From: Natrialba magadii ATCC 43099
GTDB taxonomy: Archaea > Halobacteriota > Halobacteria > Halobacteriales > Natrialbaceae
DNA length: 64,000 nucleotides
Reading direction: 5' to 3'
Assembly (NCBI RefSeq): GCF_000025625.1
Contig: NC_013922.1
Span: forward strand, 310,001 to 374,000
This document shows positions 46,281 through 54,637 of this stretch, in pieces (position 1 is the first letter of the stretch; every line of letters starts with the position of its first letter). The notes under the pieces are model-generated. The model was given only the letters and a program-made list of their open reading frames with translations. It made no database searches and was not told the origin of the DNA. A program made the position numbers and the translations under genes.

Positions 46281-47501
46281 CACCCTCCCCCCTTATTTCG
46301 AACGTACTATTGGTCCAAGCAGGGGGAGGGGGTTAGATTCCAATCAATGGTCCAACACCTTTTCTTCGCCCCGAACGTACAACTATGACGATGAAAGAGT
46401 GAGAGTTACTGTAATATGAGGACAAAAACAGCGCCCCCACACCCCTAATTTCGATCGTTTTAACCTGAACGAGGTGGGTGGGTCGAACAATCAATCGATA
46501 CGACAACGCTAATTCTTGTTGGGGTATTGTATCGAGCAGTCAGTTTTGGTTGCGCCAAATAGCCGTATTCTCATCACTCCCTGAATTTCAGCCACTCATA
46601 TGATCTCTACGAGATTAGATCGGCATTCACTACTAAGTTCTACATTGCAATTGCACAACGATCTGTGTTCTTCACAGTAGCGTTACTCGCTTCACGCTAT
46701 GACGGATCAAGAGGTAGTGATAGTGGGTTTCTGATAGTACAAGCGTCTATAACTTCTTTAGGAAATAAGATCCTATACCATAAGAGTTAAGTTACTATTA
46801 TATATTAACATTTATTAATTTATAACAAGGTAATTAGCCACAATCATCTACACTAAAAGCATGTCATAGAAGGGTTTCCGTGAATTCAGCCAGTGGTCAG
46901 TACAGACGCTACTCATGTGCTGTCGTTGCTAATGAAAACGCTCGTATCACATTCTATTGCTGTTTCGAATGCTCCCACAGCTTTCTTCATCGAATCAACG
47001 ATATCGTTACCCGACACTTCTCGTACCTCCGCCCCCTTATTTTTCCACATCAATACTATCGTATGTTTTGATTTCTCTTCATTATCCATAACTGCGTATT
47101 CGTTCCTCGACGGATTAAGAAAGGCTGATCATAGACTTCTCGGTTCTCACCGTACACTGTAACTGATCGACTGCAGACGATTCTGTAACACACCGACTCT
47201 AAAGATAGAAATTCTACATGGTACACAAGCACCTCACAGTATAGGACCGCTTACCCCCATCAATAGCTCTAGCCCACGAACCGAGTTTAGATGCCATCCA
47301 CGTTGTTTAAATGTGGACTATTCGATTTCTTTGACCCTACCCACCCCCTCAAACCCGATTACGCTCGAAATGAGGGGTGGGGGTGTTGAGAGATAGTCCA
47401 ACAAGTTCAGGTAATCCGCCTCAAGATAGCGGTAAACAAACCCAGATCCTTTGACCCCCACCCCCTCGAACTAAATTACGTTCGAAATGAGGGGTGGGGG
47501 C
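46281..47501. other. Candidate replication origin of the integrated element
   Basis: Four G-string repeats: two on the left read C-run then TTTCGAACGTA/TTTCGATCG (46281-46306, 46433-46457). Two on the right read the reverse complement, TTACGCTCGAAATGAGGGG and TTACGTTCGAAATGAGGGG, each followed by a further G-run (47359-47385, 47476-47501). They flank a very AT-rich core at about 46785-46840. Inverted origin-recognition-type boxes around a melting region, with an Orc1/Cdc6 gene 0.55 kb to the right, is the usual layout of an archaeal origin. The motif is not the classical ORB sequence. Confidence 0.6.
46913..47089 (-). CDS. Small ORF (58 residues) inside the candidate origin
   Basis: Reads MDNEEKSKHTIVLMWKNKGA then EVREVSGNDIVDSMKKAVGA. 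It looks like a compact alpha/beta protein with sensible haloarchaeal-plasmid codon use, and has ATG and TGA ends. No family is recognised and no clear promoter is visible. Confidence 0.45.
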   Translation of the reverse strand: MDNEEKSKHTIVLMWKNKGAEVREVSGNDIVDSMKKAVGAFETAIECDTSVFISNDST

Positions 47502-47734
47502 GTTGAGAAATCGTTCCGGATCTCTCACTCTATTTTTAAGGAAAGAATCTGACTATTCATGGCAGCGTAAATCCGACAACACCTGCGCAGCCTACATTCC
47601 ACAATAGCACAGTCTTTAATCTATATAAGGATTCTAATTTTATATTACACTAAGGGGGCACGTATGTCCACTTATTCGGATAATATTGGAACTCCAAAAC
47701 CGGGCAGGTTCGAGACACTCTCTCGAACCCCTGT

Positions 47735-47947
47735 GTATCTCGTTACAAAATAACTCCAAGTCCTCTGCTGGGATACGAGTGACGGCGGTGTGGCCCCACC
47801 AGTAGCCTTGTCGTGCCGACCGAGAGACAAATCAGCATATCCCAACCCAGTGGTACAGTGCCGTCGGAAGCCTCACCGTCGTCAGGTGTAGCCCGCCTGC
47901 CTGGGGGCTCTTTGATCCTTCTCCGTTTTTAGCGAGGAGAAGGTAAC
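47735..47947 (+). pseudogene. Second remnant of a tnpB tail and IS200/IS605 right end
   Basis: AACTCCAAGTC, GGGATACGAGTGACGG and a terminal AGCGAGGAGAAGGTAAC correspond in order to the right end of the intact element at 2506-2710. Internal stops break the frame. It lies directly before the Orc1/Cdc6 promoter. Confidence 0.55.
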
Positions 47948-48016
47948 TTTGCAGTCAAGTAATTCGAGATGGGAGAAACGCGCAGCAGGTGAGTTTGTCT
48001 GACAGTCGGTGAAACC

Positions 48017-48024
48017 GTTATATG
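48017..48024 (+). promoter_or_regulatory. TATA box of the orc1/cdc6-like gene
   Basis: GTTATATG lies 24-31 nt before the ATG at 48048, which fits a leaderless transcript. Confidence 0.5.
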
Positions 48025-48047
48025 TAAACAGGAACTGGCATACAGCC

Positions 48048-49319
48048 ATGGAAAATCCCTTCAAAAGATCGAGTGTGCCGACTTCTTCACCGCGAGCCGA
48101 GAGTGACCAGATATTCGAGACGAAGGAACCCTTCTCGAAGGATTTCTGTCCTGACAAAGTGTTTGGCCGAGAGGATGAAATTGATAGACTTAGCATTCTC
48201 CTCAGTGATGTTGTCCAGGAGTTCGGGGCACCAAACATCCTTATCGAGGGTCAAGAAGGCTTCGGCAAAAGAACAGTGACAACGTATGTATTAGACGCAC
48301 TTCAAGAGGAATGTCCGACCCAGATCACTATTCTTGATGTAGACTGTAAGGAACACAATAGTATTTACCAAATTCTTCTGCATTTGTCCTATGAATTTGG
48401 TGAGTCATTCGTTAAACAAGGACATCCAACTAGTACATTACGAAAAATCGTCTACAAGAAACTGAATGAGTTCGGTGGAACAGTTCTTATTATCCTCAAT
48501 AATATTCAAGAATTGGGTCCAGATGATCAACCCGTCGCTGAGTTTCAAGAAGCGTGCACAGATGGAGATATTAGTAACGCTGAGGTGGGTGTGATTGGCC
48601 TTTGCAATAGAATTCGCCTCCCCTATCATCTTGCGGAGTCGGTCAAGAACCATGCTCAAACATCAAAAGTAACCTTTGAACCATACCGATCACCAGAACT
48701 TCGGGCTATTTTGGAGTATCATGCTGAAATAGCTTTCAAAGATGATGTCTTAGCTCCTGGTGTAGTACCAAAATGTGCAGCGATTTCGGCTCAACTCACA
48801 GGAGACGCTCGAACAGGCTTAACTCTGTTAAAATTGGCAGGAGAAATCGCTAAGGAATCCAGTGATGAACAGATTACTGAAAAGCATGTTGATAGAGCTA
48901 ACTCTAAGCTTGATACTACACAATTTATTGAGTCATATGTTGAAGATTTCTCCAGAGAAGAACAGCTCGTTGGGCTGATCATAGCATTACTTGATATGAG
49001 GAACGAGTGCGAAATAGAGTTCAGACACGTTTATTCGCATTACTACGAGTACGCCGAGAAAGTAGGATTGAATCAAGTCAGCGAGCGTCGTGTCCGTGAT
49101 TTTTTGTGGCCATTTGAAGAAGAAGGAGTGGTTTCTGTCGAGAGACATAATGCAGGGAGGCAAGGCGAGAAAACCGGTGAACGTGGAGGTATCTGGCATA
49201 CATATTCACTAGAAGTTCCAGCACCAGAGATAGTTGAAGCAGCCAGATCCGCATTTACGCCATTTCAAAAGCTAATCACATACGAAGAGGAATCGAATTG
49301 GGAAAACTACGATAGGTAG
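48048..49319 (+). CDS. Orc1/Cdc6-family replication initiator with degenerate ATPase motifs
   Basis: 423 residues. PDKVFGREDEIDRLSILLSD is the standard start of the AAA+ domain. Walker A is GQEGFGKRT, with Arg where Ser/Thr is normal, and Walker B is LIILNNIQEL, with Asn-Asn replacing Asp-Glu. Lid and winged-helix parts follow (LTGDARTGLTLLKLAGEIAK; ERRVRDFLWPFEEEGVVSVE). Orc1/Cdc6 proteins bind origin repeats and recruit the helicase. Low GC and position beside origin-like repeats indicate the initiator of an integrated replicon. ATP hydrolysis is probably lost. Confidence 0.88.
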   Translation: MENPFKRSSVPTSSPRAESDQIFETKEPFSKDFCPDKVFGREDEIDRLSILLSDVVQEFGAPNILIEGQEGFGKRTVTTYVLDALQEECPTQITILDVDCKEHNSIYQILLHLSYEFGESFVKQGHPTSTLRKIVYKKLNEFGGTVLIILNNIQELGPDDQPVAEFQEACTDGDISNAEVGVIGLCNRIRLPYHLAESVKNHAQTSKVTFEPYRSPELRAILEYHAEIAFKDDVLAPGVVPKCAAISAQLTGDARTGLTLLKLAGEIAKESSDEQITEKHVDRANSKLDTTQFIESYVEDFSREEQLVGLIIALLDMRNECEIEFRHVYSHYYEYAEKVGLNQVSERRVRDFLWPFEEEGVVSVERHNAGRQGEKTGERGGIWHTYSLEVPAPEIVEAARSAFTPFQKLITYEEESNWENYDR

Positions 49320-49349
49320 AGTAGGAACTAATTCGCTATTAGGGGCGTT

Positions 49350-49367
49350 GTCCGCGTTCTCGCGGAC
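49350..49367. terminator. Short hairpin after the orc1/cdc6-like gene
   Basis: GTCCGCG-TTCT-CGCGGAC, a perfect 7-bp stem starting 31 nt after the stop codon. No strong T-run follows, so termination by it is uncertain. It could equally be another IS-end fragment. Confidence 0.35.
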
Positions 49368-49550
49368 CTTGGCGTCTCACGGTCGTGCTTGTATCGCAAC
49401 CCTCCCAACCCAATTTTTCAAAAGTGAGTCACGGCACAGCGTTCTGTGATACAGTCATTGGGCACCCTGTCCCGTAGGGTTCCCTCGAATTAAATCCGCC
49501 CCCATAATGACGGAAAGTAGTTGCCAGCACGTGGTGTGCGGAACTGCACT

Positions 49551-49622
49551 CGTGCAGTTGTACGTACGGCCGAATGTACGCTCGAACGTGCAGTTGTACG
49601 TACGGCCGAATGTACACTCGAA
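49551..49622. repeat. Two tandem 36-bp repeats rich in GTAC
   Basis: CGTGCAGTTGTACGTACGGC begins each unit (49551-49586 and 49587-49622), with a single mismatch between them. More GTAC motifs follow to about 49690. 49368-49791 has no credible gene. Confidence 0.85.
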
Positions 49623-49791
49623 CGAATACTGGCGTGTACACTTGGTTATACTTCGGTAATATGGGTAGTACGTACATCTGGACGAACGACTGTCGATACA
49701 TAGCGTCGTGCGATCGTGCGTTGACAAGATCAACCGGACCGAATAGAAGTGGACTCTAAGTAGACCTGATAGCAATTACTCAGGTATCCCG

Positions 49792-49953
49792 TCATCCTCT
49801 ATGTCCTGTTGCTAATGTTCCTTCCTCATCGAGAATCTCATCTAAGTCCTCGAAATAGTGATTATCGATCACCCGATCTTCCTCTTCCTCGCTGTCGAGA
49901 ACATCGTCTAAGCCTTCGAAACCAATGTCACCTGCCTTATCTCTGTTAGACAT
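49792..49953 (-). CDS. Small acidic protein (53 residues) with an internal repeat
   Basis: MSNRDKAGDIGFEGLDDVLD and HYFEDLDEILDEEG show two copies of a F-E-x-L-D-x-[VI]-L-D motif separated by an acidic linker. A TATA-like TTAATTATAGG precedes the start by about 33 nt on this strand. It may be a small regulator or antitoxin; no family is recognised. Confidence 0.5.
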   Translation of the reverse strand: MSNRDKAGDIGFEGLDDVLDSEEEEDRVIDNHYFEDLDEILDEEGTLATGHRG

Positions 49954-50016
49954 GCGATTCGTACGATTCGCGGCCTATAATTAACGATATCTGGGTTTGA
50001 GTGTCCCATTGCATTG

Positions 50017-50073
50017 GTACTGTACCTCGGTGCTGTACCATGGTACTGCGACGTGGTACTGTAACGTGGTACT
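50017..50073. repeat. Cluster of GTAC palindromes
   Basis: Five GTAC motifs in 57 bp within repeating GGTACTGTACC, CTGTACCATGGTACTG and GTGGTACTG units. Similar clusters occur at 43834-43892, 45290-45335, 51876-51912 and 54103-54180. Confidence 0.8.
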
Positions 50074-50140
50074 CTCCGCACACCACACCGCGGTTCAGTC
50101 GCGTGGATTTTAGACCCATCGCCGCATACATGCGCACGAC

Positions 50141-50245
50141 ATGGCGCATGAGGTTCGTGATGTGATCGGGATTGAACAAGTTTTGATCCTTGCGCTCGGG
50201 ATCTCTATGATAATCGTCGGTGTCGCAGGGCTCGTCTGGTTCTGA
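50141..50245 (+). CDS. 34-residue single-pass membrane microprotein (tentative)
   Basis: MAHEVRDVIGIEQVLILALG continues as ISMIIVGVAGLVWF, one well-formed hydrophobic helix ending at the stop. It lies between a GTAC cluster and a decayed recombinase. Small membrane ORFs of this kind are common in haloarchaeal elements, but there is no homology support here. Confidence 0.4.
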   Translation: MAHEVRDVIGIEQVLILALGISMIIVGVAGLVWF

Positions 50246-50457
50246 CTCTCAACGATCGATCTTGCGTGCGTGGTGTGCGGCTAAACATGGGTCACTCGTC
50301 AGGCACCCACATCGTGATCTCCTCTCTATCGTAAAATTCCACAGCTGGTGGGTCCTCATCTATGCACGGTTCGGGTGGGTCTCGATTGAGAGACTCTTGC
50401 AGAAGTGGGTGCATAAGGTCCTTTTAGTGATCTCTGATGTTAGTCGTTTCCAAGAAG

Positions 50458-51189
50458 CTACCTTCCGAGGGGTTCGAGTTGTTTCTCCCCGGCTTCGACC
50501 TTCGCACGTTCGCCCTTCCACTCGTCATTGTCGAACGAGATTTCGTAGTTCTGCTCAGCGCGCTTCAGGATCGACTGGACGGCCGACTGCGGGATTTCGA
50601 AGTAATCCGCGGTCGTACTCTTGGACCGTCCTTTCTTGACTTCCCTGATGAAGTTCTGAGCGCGGTTGTACTCGACCGGATCCTGGTACATGAACCCGTC
50701 TTCAACATAGTAACCGAAGGGAGGTCTCCCGACTCGCTTCCCATCGCGCCGGGCTTTATCGACTCCTTGCTGCACGCGGTCTTGGATCATCTTCCGTTCG
50801 GCGTCGTCCAGCACTATCAGCATGTTCAGTAGCATGTCGGCCATCCAGTCGTCTTCGCGCGTGGTGTCGATCAGTTACTGCGTGAGATTAAGACCGATGT
50901 TTTTCTGCCGTAGGTCCTCGACGAAAGACGCGAGTCCACTGAACGATCGTCCGAGTCGATCAATCTCTGTAGCAGTGATGACGTCAAATTCATCGATCGA
51001 TTCGCGCATGTCGTTGTACTGGTCACGGAAGAGTCACGCCCCTGACTCGATGTCCACGAACCACTGGACTTCATCTTCGTCGTATTCGTTGAGAATCGAT
51101 TCGCGTTGGCGTTCGGCGTCCTAGTCAGCTGTGCTGACTCGGACGTAGGCTGCAGTGTTCTGAGGAGGTGTTTCGTCTATACCCAACCT
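50458..51189 (-). pseudogene. Serine recombinase with three in-frame stops
   Basis: One continuous frame encodes a full-length serine recombinase: AAYVRVSTAD (nucleophile Ser), DVITATEIDRLGRSFSGLAS, DDWMADMLLNMLIVLDDAER and DGKRVGRPPFGY. It is broken by TAG at 51121-51123, TGA at 51034-51036 and TAA at 50875-50877. There is no frameshift. Each stop is one C-to-T change from a Gln or Arg codon. The likely start is TTG near 51186. Only the C-terminal part after 50844 is open from an ATG. Confidence 0.85.
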
Positions 51190-51622
51190 AATCGACGTAC
51201 CCCTATCAAAGAGGTTAGTTCTCTTGACGGTATGGAATAGATTAGTTTTCCTTAGTTAGTCGCGCAAGTCGTGTGCAAAATCCAGTAGGTTTGGTTGCGT
51301 CGCAGCGTCGATGGCGTACGCTCCCGTGAGCGCTGCTGGTGTGAGTAGTGTATTAGCAGTGCACCGGTGAGTATTCACGTGATGCGGTTATCCCAGTTCA
51401 TCTGTCCCATACCTCCAACGGGTGCTCGCTCGGTGTGCACGCTGAGTGCGGGGCCGAGTGTCTTGGTGGTTGCGTGCAAATCAACCGCCTGTCCGGTGCA
51501 CGGCGTCGCACGCCGGGTTCCCGCACAACCGGCGTTCCGGGCTGCATTCGCAGTGAGTGTTGCTTGCCCCATACTCGATACTCCGGGTTACACCCGTGAA
51601 GGAAAGATAAGATAGTTGATGT
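51190..51622. other. 433-bp stretch without a supported gene
   Basis: Short frames exist on both strands at 51367-51615, but none has a recognisable domain. The sequence CGCACGCCGGGTTCCCGCAC is GC-rich and partly palindromic. I see no RNA gene. Confidence 0.35.
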
Positions 51623-51811
51623 CTAACCCTCGTCGTCCTGTAGGAAGTCGCTGGTATCGCACATATCGACCGCCTCTTCGAAGGCCTCCCGGTCCTCCCG
51701 CATCCCGTCGATCACGTCGTCACCAAGTCGCTCCCGCACTTCATCTTCCGTGATGTCTCCTGCACGGTAGCGTTCGTACGTAGCGATTTTCTCCGCGTCG
51801 CGCATACTCAT
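51623..51811 (-). CDS. Small acidic helical protein
   Basis: About 62 residues, MSMRDAEKIATYERYRAGDI then TEDEVRERLGDDVIDGMRED. It looks like a compact helical protein of the SHOCT-like or antitoxin kind (short helix, ITEDEVRERLG). No family is assigned with certainty. ATG codons at 51811 and 51805 are both possible starts. Confidence 0.6.
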   Translation of the reverse strand: MSMRDAEKIATYERYRAGDITEDEVRERLGDDVIDGMREDREAFEEAVDMCDTSDFLQDDEG

Positions 51812-51853
51812 AGTTCGACTCAAAGACTTCTAATTCTTCCTCCGGGACCGTGG

Positions 51854-51912
51854 ATTCCAAATGAGAGTGTAACAAGGTACAGTACTACGTCTCGGTACCT
51901 TGGTACTGTAAG
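51854..51912. repeat. Inverse TCATTTGGAAT motif followed by a GTAC cluster
   Basis: ATTCCAAATGA at 51854-51864, then GGTACAGTAC and GGTACCTTGGTACTG to 51912. It is upstream of the 51623-51811 gene on that gene's strand. Confidence 0.75.
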
Positions 51913-52136
51913 GAAGGTAATTCGATCCAATAACCATCAGCGCTGCATACCACTGCAGCGTGATGGCATGAATCAGGGTGGGAACGGGCCACCACGCCCG
52001 CTCGTCTCTCTGTCAACCGGGCCCAACCACGCGCCCGGCACTTGTCGACACAGATACTGGGTACTAATACCTCCGGATTTCTACGAGGTGCCTCGGCTTC
52101 AGCACGTCACCGTTGTCGTACCCAACCAGCGTCTTG

Positions 52137-52256
52137 CTAATTGGAGAGCATTACGAGGACTACGAGGAGAGGCTGAACGATAGCCTCAGTAACGTCACGC
52201 ACGGGCGTTTCCGCGCGTACTGCGACGTACAGGTCAATCAAATCTGCTGTACTCAT
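52137..52256 (-). CDS. Doubtful 39-residue ORF
   Basis: MSTADLIDLYVAVRAETPVR then DVTEAIVQPLLVVLVMLSN, with a hydrophobic C-terminus. Codon use is acceptable, but another frame on the + strand (GEHYEDYEERLNDSLSN) looks similarly coding. It may be a decayed gene. The remainder of 51913-52522 holds nothing else I can support. Confidence 0.25.
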   Translation of the reverse strand: MSTADLIDLYVAVRAETPVRDVTEAIVQPLLVVLVMLSN

Positions 52257-52522
52257 CGTCGTTGATCATTAAAACTCAAGCTTGAATTGGTACGATAGTA
52301 GTGGTTCCAGTGGTGCAGAGTTTTGGAAAGATCATTGTTCTGGTGACCGATTTAAACGCAGATTGTGTGCTGGCGCGCGCGGTGTGACCCAATAGCTCTG
52401 GATTTTGGAAGGGCTATCGAGTGGCGTCAGGAGTAATTTGGGTGGGTTTGCCGCTTTCTCAGGATAGTCGATTCCTCAGAGGCCAAGGTGTTTTAAATGA
52501 CCACGAATTTACCCCAGGTGCG

Positions 52523-53341
52523 ATGAAAAGCAACGAGAGCCCGAATGCTGCCGCCAGAGGCGGTAACAACGTTGAATATGCAGATGGACAAGAACAGGTG
52601 CGATCATATGCTGAGGTGAAGCGTAGTCGAGATACTGTTCGATCCTATTCGGCTGGCGGGAGATTGTACGCGTACCGAGAAGACGATGAACACGTAGTTG
52701 TGTCATGCGGACAAGAGCCTCAGACACAGTGGGTGAAGCGTGTCCAAGCGGAGAGAACGACCGTAGAAGAGAATGAGAAACTCTGGACTATTCCGGAGAA
52801 CTGGAATCATCAACTCACCGTTCGTGAGACAGACCTTGCTAGGTATTGGGTGTACAGAATCCCGGAGACCAATGTTGATCTGAAGGTAGCGGTACCGACA
52901 AATGACCGTTTGGTCGATGCTTGGTACCAAGTCAAGGAAGTAGGGACACTCACTGCGAAATACGATGATGAGTGCAATTGGGATCGACTGGACGAATTGA
53001 TCAAAGATGCCCGTGCCGAAGATTGGGAGACAGCTGTTGTTGAGGCTCTTGATGAAATTGCTGCGAACGGGGAACAGATCGAGCAGGAACTCGTTGAGGA
53101 AGTCAATCTGTCCGCAGTAGGCGCAGTCAAAGCTGGCCGGGACGTCACTCCTTCGTTTGATGGATGGATTGTCGATCCGTGGGTCGAGACATGGCACCAA
53201 TACTACACCGACATACTGGAGACAGTACTGACTGAGCAGAACAGCGATGCTGACACTCAGACTGATGCAATCAACATCGTCCTAGATGCTAATGTACTGC
53301 CCGCGTCGCCTCGCGTTCGCCTACAAATCGATGATCACTGA
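52523..53341 (+). CDS. Hypothetical protein of the integrated element
   Basis: 272 residues from MKSNESPNAAARGGNNVEYA. It is mostly acidic, with RETDLARYWVYRIPETNVDL and DELIKDARAEDWETAVVEAL as well-formed secondary-structure blocks. No membrane segment and no known motif. It is followed by a second hypothetical gene 57 nt later, suggesting a two-gene operon. A 34-codon upstream extension lacks coding character. Confidence 0.7.
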   Translation: MKSNESPNAAARGGNNVEYADGQEQVRSYAEVKRSRDTVRSYSAGGRLYAYREDDEHVVVSCGQEPQTQWVKRVQAERTTVEENEKLWTIPENWNHQLTVRETDLARYWVYRIPETNVDLKVAVPTNDRLVDAWYQVKEVGTLTAKYDDECNWDRLDELIKDARAEDWETAVVEALDEIAANGEQIEQELVEEVNLSAVGAVKAGRDVTPSFDGWIVDPWVETWHQYYTDILETVLTEQNSDADTQTDAINIVLDANVLPASPRVRLQIDDH

Positions 53342-53398
53342 GGGAGACCTTATCAAGACTGGAGCGGACCACTTGCTGCCAACTGGTGGTGAGGCGTA

Positions 53399-54022
53399 AT
53401 GGCAGCTACAGCCCCTATGCCGATCAACTTGAACCTCACCCCCCGTGAGAAATCGATGATACGCGCAAACTGGAGTGAGTTCACGCAGTACCTCGCACCC
53501 CCCGGTATTGCGTGGAAATGGGGCAAGAGTGGACTATCGGAAAAGTCGAAACAGTACCTGAAGCATCACAACCTCATCGTTCGAGACCCCAATGACGAGA
53601 AGTGGCAGACGACCGAGGACCTGTGGCTGTTCATCATCAGTCGAGCAGGAGATGATGAGATCATCGGGACGAATGCTATAGGGCAGTGCAAAATCCCAGA
53701 TGCGGCAGTTCGAGACCCGAAGACGCGATTACTCCAATCGGAAGCGAAACACAATGGACAACCGAAGCGAGACGAACAGCAAACGCTCACTGGCGACACG
53801 GCCAACTCTGTCAACGCCCTCCAGTCAATCGAACATGGGGAAGTGAATCAGACAAAGGACCCAACTCACTCGTCAGACCGTGAGCAGGCCGCACCCCACA
53901 CGGACCAAGCCCCGCTCACCGCGTGGTGTGCGGCGGATAACTCGGCAATTGACGAGGACCTAGTCGTATGGGACGGTCCGACCGTCCGGAGCGAGATAGC
54001 GATCCGAACACCTGCGGACTAA
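53399..54022 (+). CDS. Hypothetical protein, partner of the preceding gene
   Basis: 207 residues. The N-terminal ~75 residues look like a winged-helix-type DNA-binding region (LTPREKSMIRANWSEFTQYL; LSEKSKQYLKHHNLIV). The C-terminal half is disordered, rich in Gln/Asn/Thr. GGTGAGG 4 nt before the ATG could act as a ribosome-binding site. No family recognised. Confidence 0.65.
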   Translation: MAATAPMPINLNLTPREKSMIRANWSEFTQYLAPPGIAWKWGKSGLSEKSKQYLKHHNLIVRDPNDEKWQTTEDLWLFIISRAGDDEIIGTNAIGQCKIPDAAVRDPKTRLLQSEAKHNGQPKRDEQQTLTGDTANSVNALQSIEHGEVNQTKDPTHSSDREQAAPHTDQAPLTAWCAADNSAIDEDLVVWDGPTVRSEIAIRTPAD

Positions 54023-54602
54023 TTTTCCGTATCAACCCGGATTTGTTGCCGTTCTTGTAACAGCAATGCGACACCGGATTAGAGTTCTATATTATAAGAA
54101 TCTGTACCACGATCGTGTACCTCCAGAGTGTATCACGGTACAGAATCGTGTACCAGATCCACTTGGGAAACGAGTACCGAACCTGTATCGATCACGCTGG
54201 AGGAATTGGATGATGTACCCGGTTTGAGCTGCACACCACACAGACCGCGAGTGGTGTACGGGCTTCCCCTTTGAGTCGAGCCAGTGCATAATTGCACATG
54301 TTTTCCAATGATGACAGTGCTTGAAAGAGCTCCAGTCCGACAATATCGAAATCGACGACAAGTACTGTACACCATGTGGAACCGCCACGAGTGGTAGAGG
54401 GAAGACACCGACCTCGACAGACAACACCAACCAAATGGGAGTCTGTAAGGTGCACTGACAGCACGACCGTTCTACCGGTTACTCGTGATCGCTGCGGGTA
54501 ATCCAAGTACTGACGCAAGCGATACTGCCAACTGTCCTAATTATGACCCCTCATCAAAATCGAGAGTTGATAAATGGAAATGTCCTCTACGAGCAACACG
54601 TG
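54023..54602. other. 580-bp stretch without a supported gene
   Basis: Holds a GTAC cluster (54103-54180), one GCACACCAC motif (54231-54239) and the related GAGTGGTGTACGG nearby. Short frames on the minus strand have no domain and overlap these repeats. Confidence 0.45.
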
Positions 54603-54612
54603 AGATTTTATA
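54603..54612 (+). promoter_or_regulatory. TATA box of the mcrBC operon
   Basis: GATTTTATAAGG lies about 27-35 nt before the ATG at 54638, fitting a leaderless mRNA. Confidence 0.5.
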
Positions 54613-54637
54613 AGGACTGCACATCCTTTATCTGAAA

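Noticed and set aside
49429-49775. Two overlapping minus-strand ORFs of 90 and 106 codons
   Set aside because: They derive from the GTAC-rich tandem repeat and have no protein-like composition.
51367-51615. 82-codon ORF on the + strand
   Set aside because: No domain, atypical composition, and an equally long frame on the other strand. Not supportable.
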